NCBI GenBank assembly: GCA_948566455.1
Contig: CAOYQO010000004.1
Location: forward strand, 1 to 64,000
From: an uncultured Phocaeicola sp.
GTDB lineage: Bacteria; Bacteroidota; Bacteroidia; Bacteroidales; Bacteroidaceae
Length of the DNA: 64,000 bases
Reading direction: 5' to 3'
The number at the start of each line of letters is the position of its first letter. Within the stretch, counting starts at the first letter, position 1. The translations under genes were made by a program, and so were the position numbers. Of the stretch, positions 17,894-26,987 are shown piece by piece. The notes under the pieces were generated by a model. The model saw only the letters and a list, made by a program, of their open reading frames with translations. It did not search any database and was not told the origin of the DNA.

Positions 17894-17901
17894 CGAAGTT
17901 A
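17894..17901 (-). promoter_or_regulatory. -7-like element of the DUF3127 gene
   Basis: The minus strand reads TAACTTCG, one base off TAnnTTTG, 23 bp before the chosen start. This supports the short start. Confidence 0.4.
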
Positions 17902-17952
17902 CAATATTTTAGGGAAATCCGGAGAAGTTCCGGACGTTTTTTCTTAATTTTC

Positions 17953-17985
17953 TTTGTTGTGGGAAGATCTTTTTTTGTAACTTTG
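17953..17985 (+). promoter_or_regulatory. Bacteroides promoter of dnaN
   Basis: TTTG (17953-17956), 21 bp, TAACTTTG (17978-17985), 62 bp before dnaN. Confidence 0.7.
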
Positions 17986-18047
17986 TCCGATACTATGAAG
18001 TTATAGTACGAATAGGGAATAATATAAAACTTAAATACACAGAATAT

Positions 18048-19172
18048 ATGAAATTTATCGTTTCGAGTACTGCGCTCTCCAGCCATTTACAGGCTATCAG
18101 CCGTGTGATTAATTCGAAGAATGCGTTGCCCATTTTGGATTGTTTCCTCTTTGAACTGAAAGATGGAACATTGTCGGTTACTGTTTCTGATAGTGAAACG
18201 ACGATGGTAACATCAGTTGAAGTGAATGAAAGTGATGCTGACGGACGTTTTGCCGTGGCTGCTAAAACAATTCTGGATGCTTTGAAGGAAATCCCCGAGC
18301 AACCGCTGTCGTTTGAAGTAAATACTGATTCCTTGGAAATCACAGTACAGTATCAAAACGGTAAGTATAGTCTGATGGGGCAAAATGCCGATGAATTTCC
18401 TCAATCGGCTATGCTGGGCGATAATGCCGTACGTGTAGAGATGGAAGCATCCGTATTGTTGGGTGGCATTAATCGTGCCGTATTTGCTACGGCTGATGAT
18501 GAACTTCGTCCGGTGATGAATGGTATCTATTTTGATATCACCACAGAAGATATTACAATGGTGGCATCTGATGGTCACAAACTGGTACGTTGCAAAACAT
18601 TAGCGGCCAAAGGTAATGAACGTGCAGCATTCATTCTGCCTAAAAAACCGGCTTCGTTGATTAAGAACTTGTTGCCTAAAGAACAAGGACAGGTTGTTAT
18701 TGAGTTCGATGAGCGTAATGCTGTATTTACATTGGAGAAATATCGCATGGTATGTCGTCTGATTGAAGGACGTTATCCTAATTATAATTCGGTAATACCG
18801 CAGAATAATCCTTATAAAGTGACTGTAGACCGTATACAGTTGGTAGGTGCACTACGTCGTGTATCTATTTTCTCGTCACAGGCAAGTAGTCTTATCAAGT
18901 TGCGTATGCAGCCCAATCAGATTGTGATTTCAGCCCAAGACATTGATTTCTCTACTTCTGCTGAAGAAACATTGGCTTGCCAGTATGATGGTAATCCGAT
19001 GAGTATTGGTTTTAAATCGACTTTCCTGATTGATATTTTGAATAATATTGCTGCTGATGAAGTGATAATTGAACTGGCAGACCCGTCACGTGCAGGTGTC
19101 ATCATCCCCGTTGAACAAGAAGAAAATGAGGACTTGCTGATGCTGCTGATGCCGATGATGCTGAATGATTAA
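18048..19172 (+). CDS. dnaN: DNA polymerase III beta subunit (sliding clamp)
   Basis: DnaN forms the ring-shaped clamp that tethers DNA polymerase III and other replication and repair enzymes to DNA. The 374-aa protein starts MKFIVSSTALSSHLQAISRVI and shows the three-domain clamp pattern. It has DGHKLVRCK in the middle and ends PVEQEENEDLLMLLMPMMLND, the expected C-terminal form. It is not next to dnaA here, which is usual in Bacteroides. A DnaQ-like exonuclease gene follows. Confidence 0.96.
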   Translation: MKFIVSSTALSSHLQAISRVINSKNALPILDCFLFELKDGTLSVTVSDSETTMVTSVEVNESDADGRFAVAAKTILDALKEIPEQPLSFEVNTDSLEITVQYQNGKYSLMGQNADEFPQSAMLGDNAVRVEMEASVLLGGINRAVFATADDELRPVMNGIYFDITTEDITMVASDGHKLVRCKTLAAKGNERAAFILPKKPASLIKNLLPKEQGQVVIEFDERNAVFTLEKYRMVCRLIEGRYPNYNSVIPQNNPYKVTVDRIQLVGALRRVSIFSSQASSLIKLRMQPNQIVISAQDIDFSTSAEETLACQYDGNPMSIGFKSTFLIDILNNIAADEVIIELADPSRAGVIIPVEQEENEDLLMLLMPMMLND

Positions 19173-19195
19173 AAAAATAATAGAGTTAACGAGGT

Positions 19196-19276
19196 ACGAG
19201 TTGACAAGGAGACAAGGGCTGTGCTGTTATGCCGGGAATGCCTTGTTCCCTTGTCAACTCGTTCCCTTGTCAACTG
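19196..19276. repeat. 22-bp inverted repeat plus extra half in the dnaN-exonuclease gap
   Basis: Arms 19196-19217 and 19241-19262 match in 20 of 22 positions (core ACGAGTTGACAAGG and its complement). A further copy of TCCCTTGTCAACT follows at 19263-19275. The same words (GAGTTG, CAACTCG) recur in the hairpin at 35264-35316. It may be a dispersed repeat and may form a strong hairpin between two genes of one operon. Confidence 0.7.
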
Positions 19277-19291
19277 TAAAATAGAAGAATA

Positions 19292-20062
19292 ATGAAATTA
19301 AACCTCAAAAACCCGATTGTTTTTTTTGATTTAGAGACGACCGGAACGAGTATCAATGTAGACCGTATCGTTGAAATCTGTTATCTCAAAGTACATCCCA
19401 ATGGTAATGAGGAAGCAAAAACACTTCGTATTAATCCGGAAATGCATATTCCCGAAGGCGCATCTGCCGTTCATGGTATCTATGATGCGGATGTGGTAGA
19501 TTGCCCTACCTTCAAAGAAGTGGCCCGTACCATTGCCAATGATATAGAAGGATGTGACCTAGCAGGATTTAATTCCAACCGTTTTGATATTCCCGTGCTG
19601 GCCGAAGAATTTCTTCGTGCCGGTGTAGATATTGACCTGAGCCGCCGCAAGTTTGTGGATGTACAGGTCATTTTCCATAAATTAGAGCAACGTACACTTT
19701 CTGCTGCTTATAAATTCTATTGTGGAAAGAATCTGGAGGATGCACATACGGCGGCAGCTGATACACAAGCTACTTACGAGGTGCTGATGGCACAGCTGGA
19801 CCGTTATCCGGAATTGCAGAATGACATCGCTTTCCTGGCTGAATATTCCAGCTTTAACAAGAATGTGGATTTTGCCGGACGTATGGTTTATGATGATAAT
19901 GGCGTGGAAGTATTCAATTTTGGAAAATACAAAGGGATGTCGGTGACAGATGTATTGAAGCGTGATCCGGGTTATTATAGCTGGATACTGAACAGTGACT
20001 TTACACTGAATACCAAGGCAATGTTGACTAAGATACGTCTACGTGAATTAACTAATAAGTAG
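19292..20062 (+). CDS. DnaQ-like 3'-5' exonuclease (ExoX-like)
   Basis: This DEDD-family exonuclease of 256 aa has ExoI FFDLETTG (Asp13, Glu15), ExoII GFNSNRFDIPVL and ExoIII HTAAADTQATYEV (His and Asp), so all metal-binding residues are present. The C-terminal FGKYKGMSVTDVLKRDPGYYSWIL segment is the small domain found in ExoX-like proteins. It lies after dnaN and could be the proofreading epsilon subunit or a repair exonuclease; the extra C-terminal domain favours repair. coaBC follows after 4 bp. Confidence 0.85.
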   Translation: MKLNLKNPIVFFDLETTGTSINVDRIVEICYLKVHPNGNEEAKTLRINPEMHIPEGASAVHGIYDADVVDCPTFKEVARTIANDIEGCDLAGFNSNRFDIPVLAEEFLRAGVDIDLSRRKFVDVQVIFHKLEQRTLSAAYKFYCGKNLEDAHTAAADTQATYEVLMAQLDRYPELQNDIAFLAEYSSFNKNVDFAGRMVYDDNGVEVFNFGKYKGMSVTDVLKRDPGYYSWILNSDFTLNTKAMLTKIRLRELTNK

Positions 20063-20066
20063 TATC

Positions 20067-21281
20067 ATGGCGAATACACTGAAAGGGAAGAAAATAGTAT
20101 TAGGTATAACCGGAAGCATTGCTGCCTATAAAGCTTGTTATATAATCCGGGGATTGATAAAACAAGGTGCTGAAGTACAGGTTGTCATAACTCCTGCGGG
20201 GAAAGAATTTATAACTCCAATTACGCTTTCGGCGTTGACGAGTAAACCGGTTATCAGTGAGTTTTTTGCCCAGCGTGACGGCACATGGAATAGCCATGTG
20301 GATCTGGGCTTATGGGCGGATGCTATGCTTATAGCTCCGGCTACTGCTTCGACGATTGGCAAAATGGCCAACGGTGTGGCTGACAATATGCTGATAACGA
20401 CTTATTTGTCGGCTAAAGCTCCGGTATTTGTGGCACCTGCCATGGATCTCGATATGTATGCCCACCCTTCTACACAAAAGAATCTGGATACGCTTCGTTC
20501 TTACGGAAATCATATTATAGAACCGGGCACGGGAGAACTTGCCAGCCATCTGGTAGGTAAGGGACGTATGGAAGAGCCGGAAGTCATTATTCAGCATCTG
20601 GCGAATTATTTTGCCGGGAAAGAAGGTGATTTGCGAGGTAAGACCATTATGATCACTGCCGGACCTACTTATGAAAAGATTGATCCGGTGCGTTTCATCG
20701 GAAATTATTCTTCCGGTAAAATGGGTTTTGCTATTGCTGATGAATGTGCTGCCCGTGGAGCTAAGGTTATTATGGTATCAGGTCCGGTGCAACAGCAATT
20801 GAAATATCCGGCAAATTGGTTTGCAGTGGAATCGGCAGATCAGATGTATGCTACGGCGTGTAACTTTTTTGTAGAGGCTGATGCTGCTATTCTTTCGGCT
20901 GCTGTTGCCGATTTTACACCGGAACAAGTTGCTGATGCCAAGATAAAGCGGGAAAAGGAAGGGGAAATGACGTTGCGTTTGAAACCTACGAAAGACATTG
21001 CTGCCTGTCTGGGACAGATGAAGAAAGAACGTCAGGTATTGGTAGGTTTTGCTCTGGAAACGAATGACGAACAGCATAACGCTGAAGATAAGTTGCAACG
21101 GAAGAATCTGGATTTTATCGTGTTGAATTCCCTGAATGATAAGGGGGCCGGTTTCCGGTGCGATACGAATAAAATCAGTATCATCGACCGTGAAAGTAAG
21201 ACGGACTTTCCGTTGAAATCAAAGGCAGAAGTAGCTACGGATATTGTAGATCGTCTAGTGGAAGTATTGAAGAATAAGTAA
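20067..21281 (+). CDS. coaBC: bifunctional phosphopantothenoylcysteine decarboxylase / phosphopantothenate-cysteine ligase
   Basis: CoaBC makes 4'-phosphopantetheine for coenzyme A in two steps. The 404-aa protein has the FMN-binding CoaC half (about 1-185), with GITGSIAAYKA, a catalytic-His region NSHVDLG and APATASTIGKMANGVADN. The CoaB half (about 190-404) has TAGPTYEKIDPVRFIGNYSSGKMG and ILSAAVADF. It sits in the order exonuclease-coaBC-DUF4835-recN, a cluster I recall as common in Bacteroidota. Confidence 0.95.
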   Translation: MANTLKGKKIVLGITGSIAAYKACYIIRGLIKQGAEVQVVITPAGKEFITPITLSALTSKPVISEFFAQRDGTWNSHVDLGLWADAMLIAPATASTIGKMANGVADNMLITTYLSAKAPVFVAPAMDLDMYAHPSTQKNLDTLRSYGNHIIEPGTGELASHLVGKGRMEEPEVIIQHLANYFAGKEGDLRGKTIMITAGPTYEKIDPVRFIGNYSSGKMGFAIADECAARGAKVIMVSGPVQQQLKYPANWFAVESADQMYATACNFFVEADAAILSAAVADFTPEQVADAKIKREKEGEMTLRLKPTKDIAACLGQMKKERQVLVGFALETNDEQHNAEDKLQRKNLDFIVLNSLNDKGAGFRCDTNKISIIDRESKTDFPLKSKAEVATDIVDRLVEVLKNK

Positions 21282-21289
21282 ATAAGCTA

Positions 21290-22192
21290 GTGAGGAATAA
21301 GACACTTTATATGACTCTGTTTCTGGTTGTGGTGGTGTTAAAGTCTGCTGCCCAGGAATTGAATTGTAAATTTACGGTGAATTATTCTCAAATACAAGGT
21401 ACGAGTACGCAGGTTTTCACTACGCTTGAAAATGCTTTGATGGAGTTTATCAATACCCGTCGGTGGACGCAGGCGCAGTATGAAATGAATGAACGGATTC
21501 GTTGCTCTATGAACTTGACAGTGAAAGAGTATAATGAGGCGGACGGGCGTTGGAAATGTGAGTTGATAGTGCAGTCTACACGCCCTGTCTGGCAATCCGG
21601 TTATCAGACGGTAGTTTTTAGCTTTAAAGATACGGATGTTGCTTTCAACTATCGTGAGTTTGATCCGCTGGAACTGCGGGATAATGTTATTGACAGTAAT
21701 CTGACGGCAGTAATTGCTTACTATGCTTATATGATTATCGGACTGGACATGGACACGATGGCTCCACAAGGTGGTACGGAGTTTTTTCGGGCAGCTGAAG
21801 ATATTGTAACAGCTGCACAGAATCTTGGTGAAACCGGTTGGAAAGCGTTCGATAGCAGTCGGAATCGTTATGCGTTGGTTTCCGATTATCTGGAAGATGG
21901 TATGATGCCTTTGCGCAAATTGATGTATGGGTATCATCGTACAGGTATGGATGAACTTTCAGTGAATGCTGCCCGTGCCCGTGCTACAATAACATCTATG
22001 CTTAGCGGTCTGAAAGAGGCGCAGCAGAATAAACCTATGTCGGCATTGCCCGGTTTGTTTACTGAAATAAAAAAAGATGAATTGATTAATCTTTATTCCC
22101 GTGCTGCAATGAAGGAAAAGGAAGAGGTTTGTGAGCTGCTTTCTTCTGTCAATCCTTCGCTGACTACCGAGTGGGAAAAGATAAAACAATAA
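21290..22192 (+). CDS. DUF4835 family secreted protein
   Basis: This 300-aa protein has a signal peptide (about 1-20, ending SAAQ) and the conserved start ELNCKFTVNYSQIQGT of DUF4835. It begins with GTG at 21290, 8 bp after coaBC; the signal peptide supports this start. The family is restricted to Bacteroidota. Some annotations connect it with type IX secretion (PorD-like); I recall this only loosely and no secretion genes are nearby. It is probably periplasmic or associated with the outer membrane. Confidence 0.8.
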   Translation: MRNKTLYMTLFLVVVVLKSAAQELNCKFTVNYSQIQGTSTQVFTTLENALMEFINTRRWTQAQYEMNERIRCSMNLTVKEYNEADGRWKCELIVQSTRPVWQSGYQTVVFSFKDTDVAFNYREFDPLELRDNVIDSNLTAVIAYYAYMIIGLDMDTMAPQGGTEFFRAAEDIVTAAQNLGETGWKAFDSSRNRYALVSDYLEDGMMPLRKLMYGYHRTGMDELSVNAARARATITSMLSGLKEAQQNKPMSALPGLFTEIKKDELINLYSRAAMKEKEEVCELLSSVNPSLTTEWEKIKQ

Positions 22193-22228
22193 TAGGAAGT
22201 GAGTAAGATTTAAAATTGTAAATAAGTC

Positions 22229-23893
22229 ATGTTACGTTCGCTTTACATACAGAATTACGCGCTTATAGAAAAGCTTGATATTAGCTTTGGTGCAGGTTTC
22301 TCCGTTATCACGGGTGAGACGGGTGCCGGTAAGTCTATCATACTGGGGGCTATCGGCTTGTTGCTGGGGCAGCGTGCCGAAGTAAAAGCCATTCGCCAGG
22401 GTGCATCGAAGTGTGTGATTGAGGCCCGTTTTGATATTTCAGCTTATGGTATGGAGCCTTTTTTTGAGGAGAATGAACTGGAATATGAAGAAGAGTGTAT
22501 CTTGCGTCGTGAGGTTTATGCATCCGGCAAAAGCCGTGCATTTATCAATGATACTCCGGCTTCGCTTGTACAAATGAAAGAACTGGGTGAACAGTTAATT
22601 GACGTGCATTCTCAGCACCAGAATCTTTTGTTGAATAAAGAAGGATTCCAGTTGAATGTACTCGATATATTGTCTCATAATGATGAACAACTTTCCGTTT
22701 ATCAATCTTTGTACAGAGAATGGAAGCAGACACAACAGGATCTGGCTGATCTTATAGCCCGTGCTGAGCAGAATAAGGCAGATGAAGACTATATCCGTTT
22801 CCAGTTGGAACAGTTGGAAGAAGCGAATTTATCTGCAGGTGAACAGGAAGAACTGGAACAAGAGACGGATACATTGAGCCATGCTGAAGAAATAAAGGCC
22901 GGTTTGTTCCGTGTCGGGCAGTTGCTGACCTCTGATGAAGGCGGTTTGCTGGCTGGGTTGAAGGAAAGTCTGAATACAATGCTTGGTCTGCAAAAGGTCT
23001 ATTCTCCGGCTACAGAACTTGCTGAACGTCTGGAAAGTACATATATTGAATTGAAAGATGTTTCTCAGGAGGTTTCTTCTCAGGAAGAGGATGTCGAGTT
23101 TAACCCTGAGCGTCTGGAAGAGGTGAACGATCGCTTGAATCTGATTTATACCTTACAGCAAAAGCATAGAGTAACTACCGTAGAAGAGTTGTTGGCGCTT
23201 ACTGAGGAATATGCAGCAAAGTTGGCCGCCATTACTTCTTATGATGAACGTATCGGTGAGTTGACCACTCTTTGCGATACCTTATATAATAAGGTGAAAA
23301 AGCAGGCTGCTGTTCTTACCAAAGCCCGTACCGGTGCTGCCCGTGAAGTGGAGAAGCAGATGGCTTCACGTTTGGTTCCGTTGGGTATGCCTAATGTGCG
23401 TTTTCAGGTGGAAATGGGAATGAGAAAAGAACCTGGCGTACACGGTGAAGATACTGTAAATTTTCTCTTTTCTGCCAATAAGAACGGCGCATTGCAAAGC
23501 ATTTCATCGGTAGCTTCCGGTGGTGAAATTGCACGTGTCATGTTGTCCATCAAGGCCATGATAGCGGGTGCGGTGAAATTGCCCACTATTGTATTCGATG
23601 AAATAGATACAGGAGTATCCGGTGAGATTGCCGACCGTATGGCGGACATTATGCAGGAAATGGGCGAACAGGATCGCCAGGTAATCAGTATTACCCATCT
23701 GCCGCAAATTGCTGCGCGCGGATGTGCACATTATAAAGTATATAAGCAAGATAATGAAACCGAAACCAACAGCCACATACGCCGTCTGGCAGATGAGGAG
23801 AGGGTAGAGGAAATAGCCCATATGCTAAGTGGGGCTACTTTGACAGAAGCTGCTTTGAATAATGCAAAGGCGCTTCTTGGTATCAAAAGATAG
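22229..23893 (+). CDS. recN: DNA repair protein RecN
   Basis: RecN is an SMC-like ATPase of double-strand break repair. The 554-aa protein has Walker A GETGAGKS (29-36), a central coiled coil (about 150-370, rich in Glu, Gln and Leu), the ABC signature ASGGEIAR and Walker B TIVFDEIDTGVSG near the C-terminus. Only the intact N- and C-terminal halves together make the ATP site, and both are present. No LexA-like operator was seen in the 36-bp upstream gap, so it is probably expressed with coaBC and DUF4835. Confidence 0.95.
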   Translation: MLRSLYIQNYALIEKLDISFGAGFSVITGETGAGKSIILGAIGLLLGQRAEVKAIRQGASKCVIEARFDISAYGMEPFFEENELEYEEECILRREVYASGKSRAFINDTPASLVQMKELGEQLIDVHSQHQNLLLNKEGFQLNVLDILSHNDEQLSVYQSLYREWKQTQQDLADLIARAEQNKADEDYIRFQLEQLEEANLSAGEQEELEQETDTLSHAEEIKAGLFRVGQLLTSDEGGLLAGLKESLNTMLGLQKVYSPATELAERLESTYIELKDVSQEVSSQEEDVEFNPERLEEVNDRLNLIYTLQQKHRVTTVEELLALTEEYAAKLAAITSYDERIGELTTLCDTLYNKVKKQAAVLTKARTGAAREVEKQMASRLVPLGMPNVRFQVEMGMRKEPGVHGEDTVNFLFSANKNGALQSISSVASGGEIARVMLSIKAMIAGAVKLPTIVFDEIDTGVSGEIADRMADIMQEMGEQDRQVISITHLPQIAARGCAHYKVYKQDNETETNSHIRRLADEERVEEIAHMLSGATLTEAALNNAKALLGIKR

Positions 23894-23923
23894 CCTTTAA
23901 TTTTTAATTTTAAATTCTCAAAG

Positions 23924-24664
23924 ATGGTTGATAAGAGTGAAATGATTTTCGGCGTTCGCGCTGTGATAGAAGCAATACAGGCAGGAAAGGAATTCGATAA
24001 GATTCTGGTGAAGAAAGACATTCAGAGCGATTTATCCAAAGAACTTTTTGCTGCACTAAAAGGAACTTTGATTCCGGTGCAACGTGTTCCGGTGGAACGC
24101 ATTAACCGCATTACCCGTAAGAACCATCAAGGGGTGATTGCTTTTATTTCATCCGTTACGTATCAGAAGACAGAAGACTTGGTGCCCTTTCTTTTCGAAG
24201 AGGGCAAGAATCCGTTGTTCGTCATGTTGGATGGTGTGACCGATGTTCGTAACTTTGGTGCTATAGCCCGTACCTGTGAGTGTGCAGCGGTAGATGCTGT
24301 TATTATTCCTGCTAAAGGAAGTGTAACGGTGAATGCAGATGCAATGAAAACATCTGCCGGAGCCTTGCATGTGCTGCCGGTTTGCCGTGAGCAGAATCTG
24401 AAGACTACATTGCAATATCTCAAAGATAGTGGTTTCCGCATTGTGGCAGCTACGGAAAAGGGGGACTATGATTATACTAAAGCTGATTATACAGGACCGA
24501 TGTGTATCATAATGGGAGCTGAGGATAAAGGCGTTTCCTATGAGAACCTGGCTCTTTGTGATGAATGGGTGAAAATCCCGATGCTGGGTACTATCGAGTC
24601 GCTCAATGTTTCTGTTGCGGCAGGTATTTTGATTTATGAAGCTGTGAAACAAAGAACCAACTAA
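23924..24664 (+). CDS. rlmB: 23S rRNA 2'-O-ribose methyltransferase RlmB-like (TrmH family)
   Basis: This SPOUT-family methyltransferase of 246 aa has an N-terminal substrate-binding domain with IFGVRAVIEAI. Its knotted SAM-binding domain shows the three motifs DVRNFGAIART, IIMGAEDKGVS and IESLNVSVAAGILIYE. The family methylates the 2'-O of a ribose in rRNA; RlmB acts on G2251 of 23S rRNA. Another TrmH-like target cannot be excluded. The next gene starts 3 bp after its stop. Confidence 0.88.
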   Translation: MVDKSEMIFGVRAVIEAIQAGKEFDKILVKKDIQSDLSKELFAALKGTLIPVQRVPVERINRITRKNHQGVIAFISSVTYQKTEDLVPFLFEEGKNPLFVMLDGVTDVRNFGAIARTCECAAVDAVIIPAKGSVTVNADAMKTSAGALHVLPVCREQNLKTTLQYLKDSGFRIVAATEKGDYDYTKADYTGPMCIIMGAEDKGVSYENLALCDEWVKIPMLGTIESLNVSVAAGILIYEAVKQRTN

Positions 24665-24667
24665 GAT

Positions 24668-26371
24668 ATGAAAAAGAACTTGTTGTTGACACTCACCCTC
24701 TGTTTGCTGGCACAGTGGAGTGTAGCTCAGGCACCCAAATGGGTGGAAAAAGCCAAGCGTGCTGTTTTCTCGGTAGTCACATACGACGAGAGTGATAAGA
24801 TACTCAATACGGGAAACGGATTTTTTGTTACCGAGGATGGAATGGCTCTGTCTGATTATAGTCTGTTTAAAGGTGCGCAACGTGCCGTAGTCATTAATTC
24901 AGAGGGCGAACAAATGCCTGTGGAAGTTATCATGGGAGCAAACGATATGTACGATGTTGTGAAGTTCCGTGTAGCGATCTCAGGGAAAAAAGTACCTGCA
25001 TTAGTGGTATCTCCTACGGCTCCGACTGTAGGTACAAGTGTCTACTTGTTGCCTTATTCTACACAAAAGGACCGTTCTTATACTGCCGGACAGGTAAAAG
25101 AAGAATCTAAGGTAGAGGGACAATACCATTATTATACGCTTGATATGCATCTGAAAGACAAGATGGTAAGTTGTCCGGTAATGACTGCTGACGGACAAGT
25201 TTTCGGTCTTGCACAGAAATCTTCAGGAAAAGATACAGCTACCATTTGCTATGCGGTAGGCGCTGATTATGCTATGTCTCAGAAGATCAGTCCTCTTTCT
25301 TTTAATGATCATGCTTTATCAAGTATTGGCATTAAGAAAGCCTTACCTGATACAGAAGAACAAGCGTTGGTATATCTTTATATGGCTTCTTCGCAGCAAA
25401 CTCCGGAGCAATATGCTGAATTGCTGAATGATTTTATTGCCCAGTATCCTAATAGTGCCGATGGTTATTTTCGTCGTGCCAACAGTCAAATGTATTTGTC
25501 GAAAGAAATAAGTTCGATGGATAAGGTGGCTGCTGATATAGATAAAGCACTTGAGGTAGCACAAAAGAAAGATGATGCATACTTCAATCGTGCCAAATTA
25601 ATTTATAATTATCAGTTGACTAAACCGGAAACCACCTATAAAGATTGGACATATGACAAAGCATTGGATGAAGTTCGTAAAGCAATAACAATTGAGGAAC
25701 TTCCGGTTTATGTTCAGTTGGAAGGTGATATTCAGTTTGCTAAAAAAGACTATGCAGCAGCTCTTGCCAGCTATGAGAAAGTAAATAAAACCAATATTGT
25801 TTCTCCTGCTACATTCTTTAGTGCTGCTAAGACAAAAGAATTGATGGAAGCAGCTCCGGAAGAAGTGTTGGCTTTGATGGATAGCTGTATAGCACATTGC
25901 CTGCAACCGTACACTGAAGATGCTGCCCCTTATCTGTTGGAACGTGCCCAAGCACGCATGAATGCCGGACAGGGGCGTAATGCAATGCTTGATTATGATG
26001 AATATTATAAAGCTGTGCGTGGTAATGTGAATGATGTGTTTTACTATTACCGTGAACAAGCCGCTTTCCAAGCAAAACAATTCCAACGTGCGTTGGATGA
26101 TATGGCAAAAGCAATTGAACTTAATCCGAAAGAGTTGACTTATCGTTCGGAACTTGCTGCGGTGAATATTCGCGTGGGTAGAAATGAAGAAGCTATTAAA
26201 GTTCTGAAAGATGCCTTGACAATTGATCCTAAATATGCTGAAGCTTATCGTTTGATGGGAGTTGCACAATTGCAGTTGAAGCAGAATAAGGAGGCTTGTG
26301 CTAGTTTTGCGAAAGCAAAAGAGCTGGGTGATCCGAACGTTGATGCCTTGATTGAGAAGCATTGTAAGTAG
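24668..26371 (+). CDS. secreted TPR protein with degenerate trypsin-like domain
   Basis: This 567-aa protein has a signal peptide (about 1-20), a trypsin/HtrA-like region (about 25-205) and at least five TPR-like repeats (about 235-567). The protease region keeps the fold signature TGNGFFVTEDGMALSDYSLF, but the position of the catalytic His (NNHV in HtrA) reads SDYS, and the Ser motif GNSGG is replaced by SCPVMTADG. It is therefore probably a pseudoprotease acting as a periplasmic scaffold. It is coupled to rlmB by a 3-bp gap. Confidence 0.8.
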   Translation: MKKNLLLTLTLCLLAQWSVAQAPKWVEKAKRAVFSVVTYDESDKILNTGNGFFVTEDGMALSDYSLFKGAQRAVVINSEGEQMPVEVIMGANDMYDVVKFRVAISGKKVPALVVSPTAPTVGTSVYLLPYSTQKDRSYTAGQVKEESKVEGQYHYYTLDMHLKDKMVSCPVMTADGQVFGLAQKSSGKDTATICYAVGADYAMSQKISPLSFNDHALSSIGIKKALPDTEEQALVYLYMASSQQTPEQYAELLNDFIAQYPNSADGYFRRANSQMYLSKEISSMDKVAADIDKALEVAQKKDDAYFNRAKLIYNYQLTKPETTYKDWTYDKALDEVRKAITIEELPVYVQLEGDIQFAKKDYAAALASYEKVNKTNIVSPATFFSAAKTKELMEAAPEEVLALMDSCIAHCLQPYTEDAAPYLLERAQARMNAGQGRNAMLDYDEYYKAVRGNVNDVFYYYREQAAFQAKQFQRALDDMAKAIELNPKELTYRSELAAVNIRVGRNEEAIKVLKDALTIDPKYAEAYRLMGVAQLQLKQNKEACASFAKAKELGDPNVDALIEKHCK

Positions 26372-26395
26372 TTGCAATACAGATGATATGTCTGT

Positions 26396-26430
26396 AAAAA
26401 AGGCTCTGCTTTCACAAGCCGAGCCTTTAT
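26396..26430 (+). terminator. terminator after the TPR gene
   Basis: A stem AAAGGCTC/GAGCCTTT (26399-26406 with 26421-26428) ends the dnaN-to-TPR block. The T-tract is short. Confidence 0.65.
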
Positions 26431-26612
26431 CGGGAAACTCCCGTGTCAAAAAAGAATTAGCTAAGTCTAGGTTTTTAAAACAGGTATAAGTGAATTTTTC
26501 TTTTGTGTATAATCCTATTAGGTAAATGCATGAAGTTGCAGAATACTGCATAGAATATCTGTTTTTTTTCTTGCATAAATCGTAAATTGTTGAATATTAA
26601 AATATTATTGGA

Positions 26613-26987
26613 ATGAAAAAAGTAATTTGCAGTCAGAAAGCACCGGGAGCTATCGGTCCTTACAGCCAGGCTATCGAAGCGAATGGAATGATATTTGTAT
26701 CTGGTCAGTTGCCTATTGATGCAGCTACCGGACAGATGGCAGAAGGGGCTGAAGCACAGGCCCGCCAGTCATTGGAGAATGTTAAGCATATCCTTGGAGA
26801 AGCAGGTTTGACGATGGCAAATATTGTCAAGACTACTGTTTTCCTGCAAGATATGTCATTGTTTGCAGATATGAATAAAGTATATGCCACCTATTTTGAT
26901 GGTGATTTCCCTGCTCGTTCGGCTGTTGCAGTGAAAGCTCTGCCTAAGGATGCTTTAGTGGAGATCGAGTGTATCGCGGTTCGCTAA
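26613..26987 (+). CDS. ridA: RidA family enamine/imine deaminase
   Basis: RidA hydrolyses reactive enamines and imines released by PLP enzymes, protecting those enzymes. The 124-aa protein has the family signature GAIGPYSQAI, FVSGQLPID and a C-terminal SAVAVKALPKDALVEIECIA, as in trimeric RidA. Its last 33 bp overlap the 3' end of folC on the other strand, so both strands are coding there. Confidence 0.94.
   Translation: MKKVICSQKAPGAIGPYSQAIEANGMIFVSGQLPIDAATGQMAEGAEAQARQSLENVKHILGEAGLTMANIVKTTVFLQDMSLFADMNKVYATYFDGDFPARSAVAVKALPKDALVEIECIAVR

Noticed and set aside
17871..18086. N-terminal extension of the DUF3127 protein to 196 aa
   Set aside because: It would run through the gene's own -7 element and into the dnaN promoter and start; the extension is basic and unlike the family.
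25598..26551. 317-aa minus-strand frame opposite the TPR gene
   Set aside because: Shadow of the TPR gene on the other strand; no motif and no start signal.
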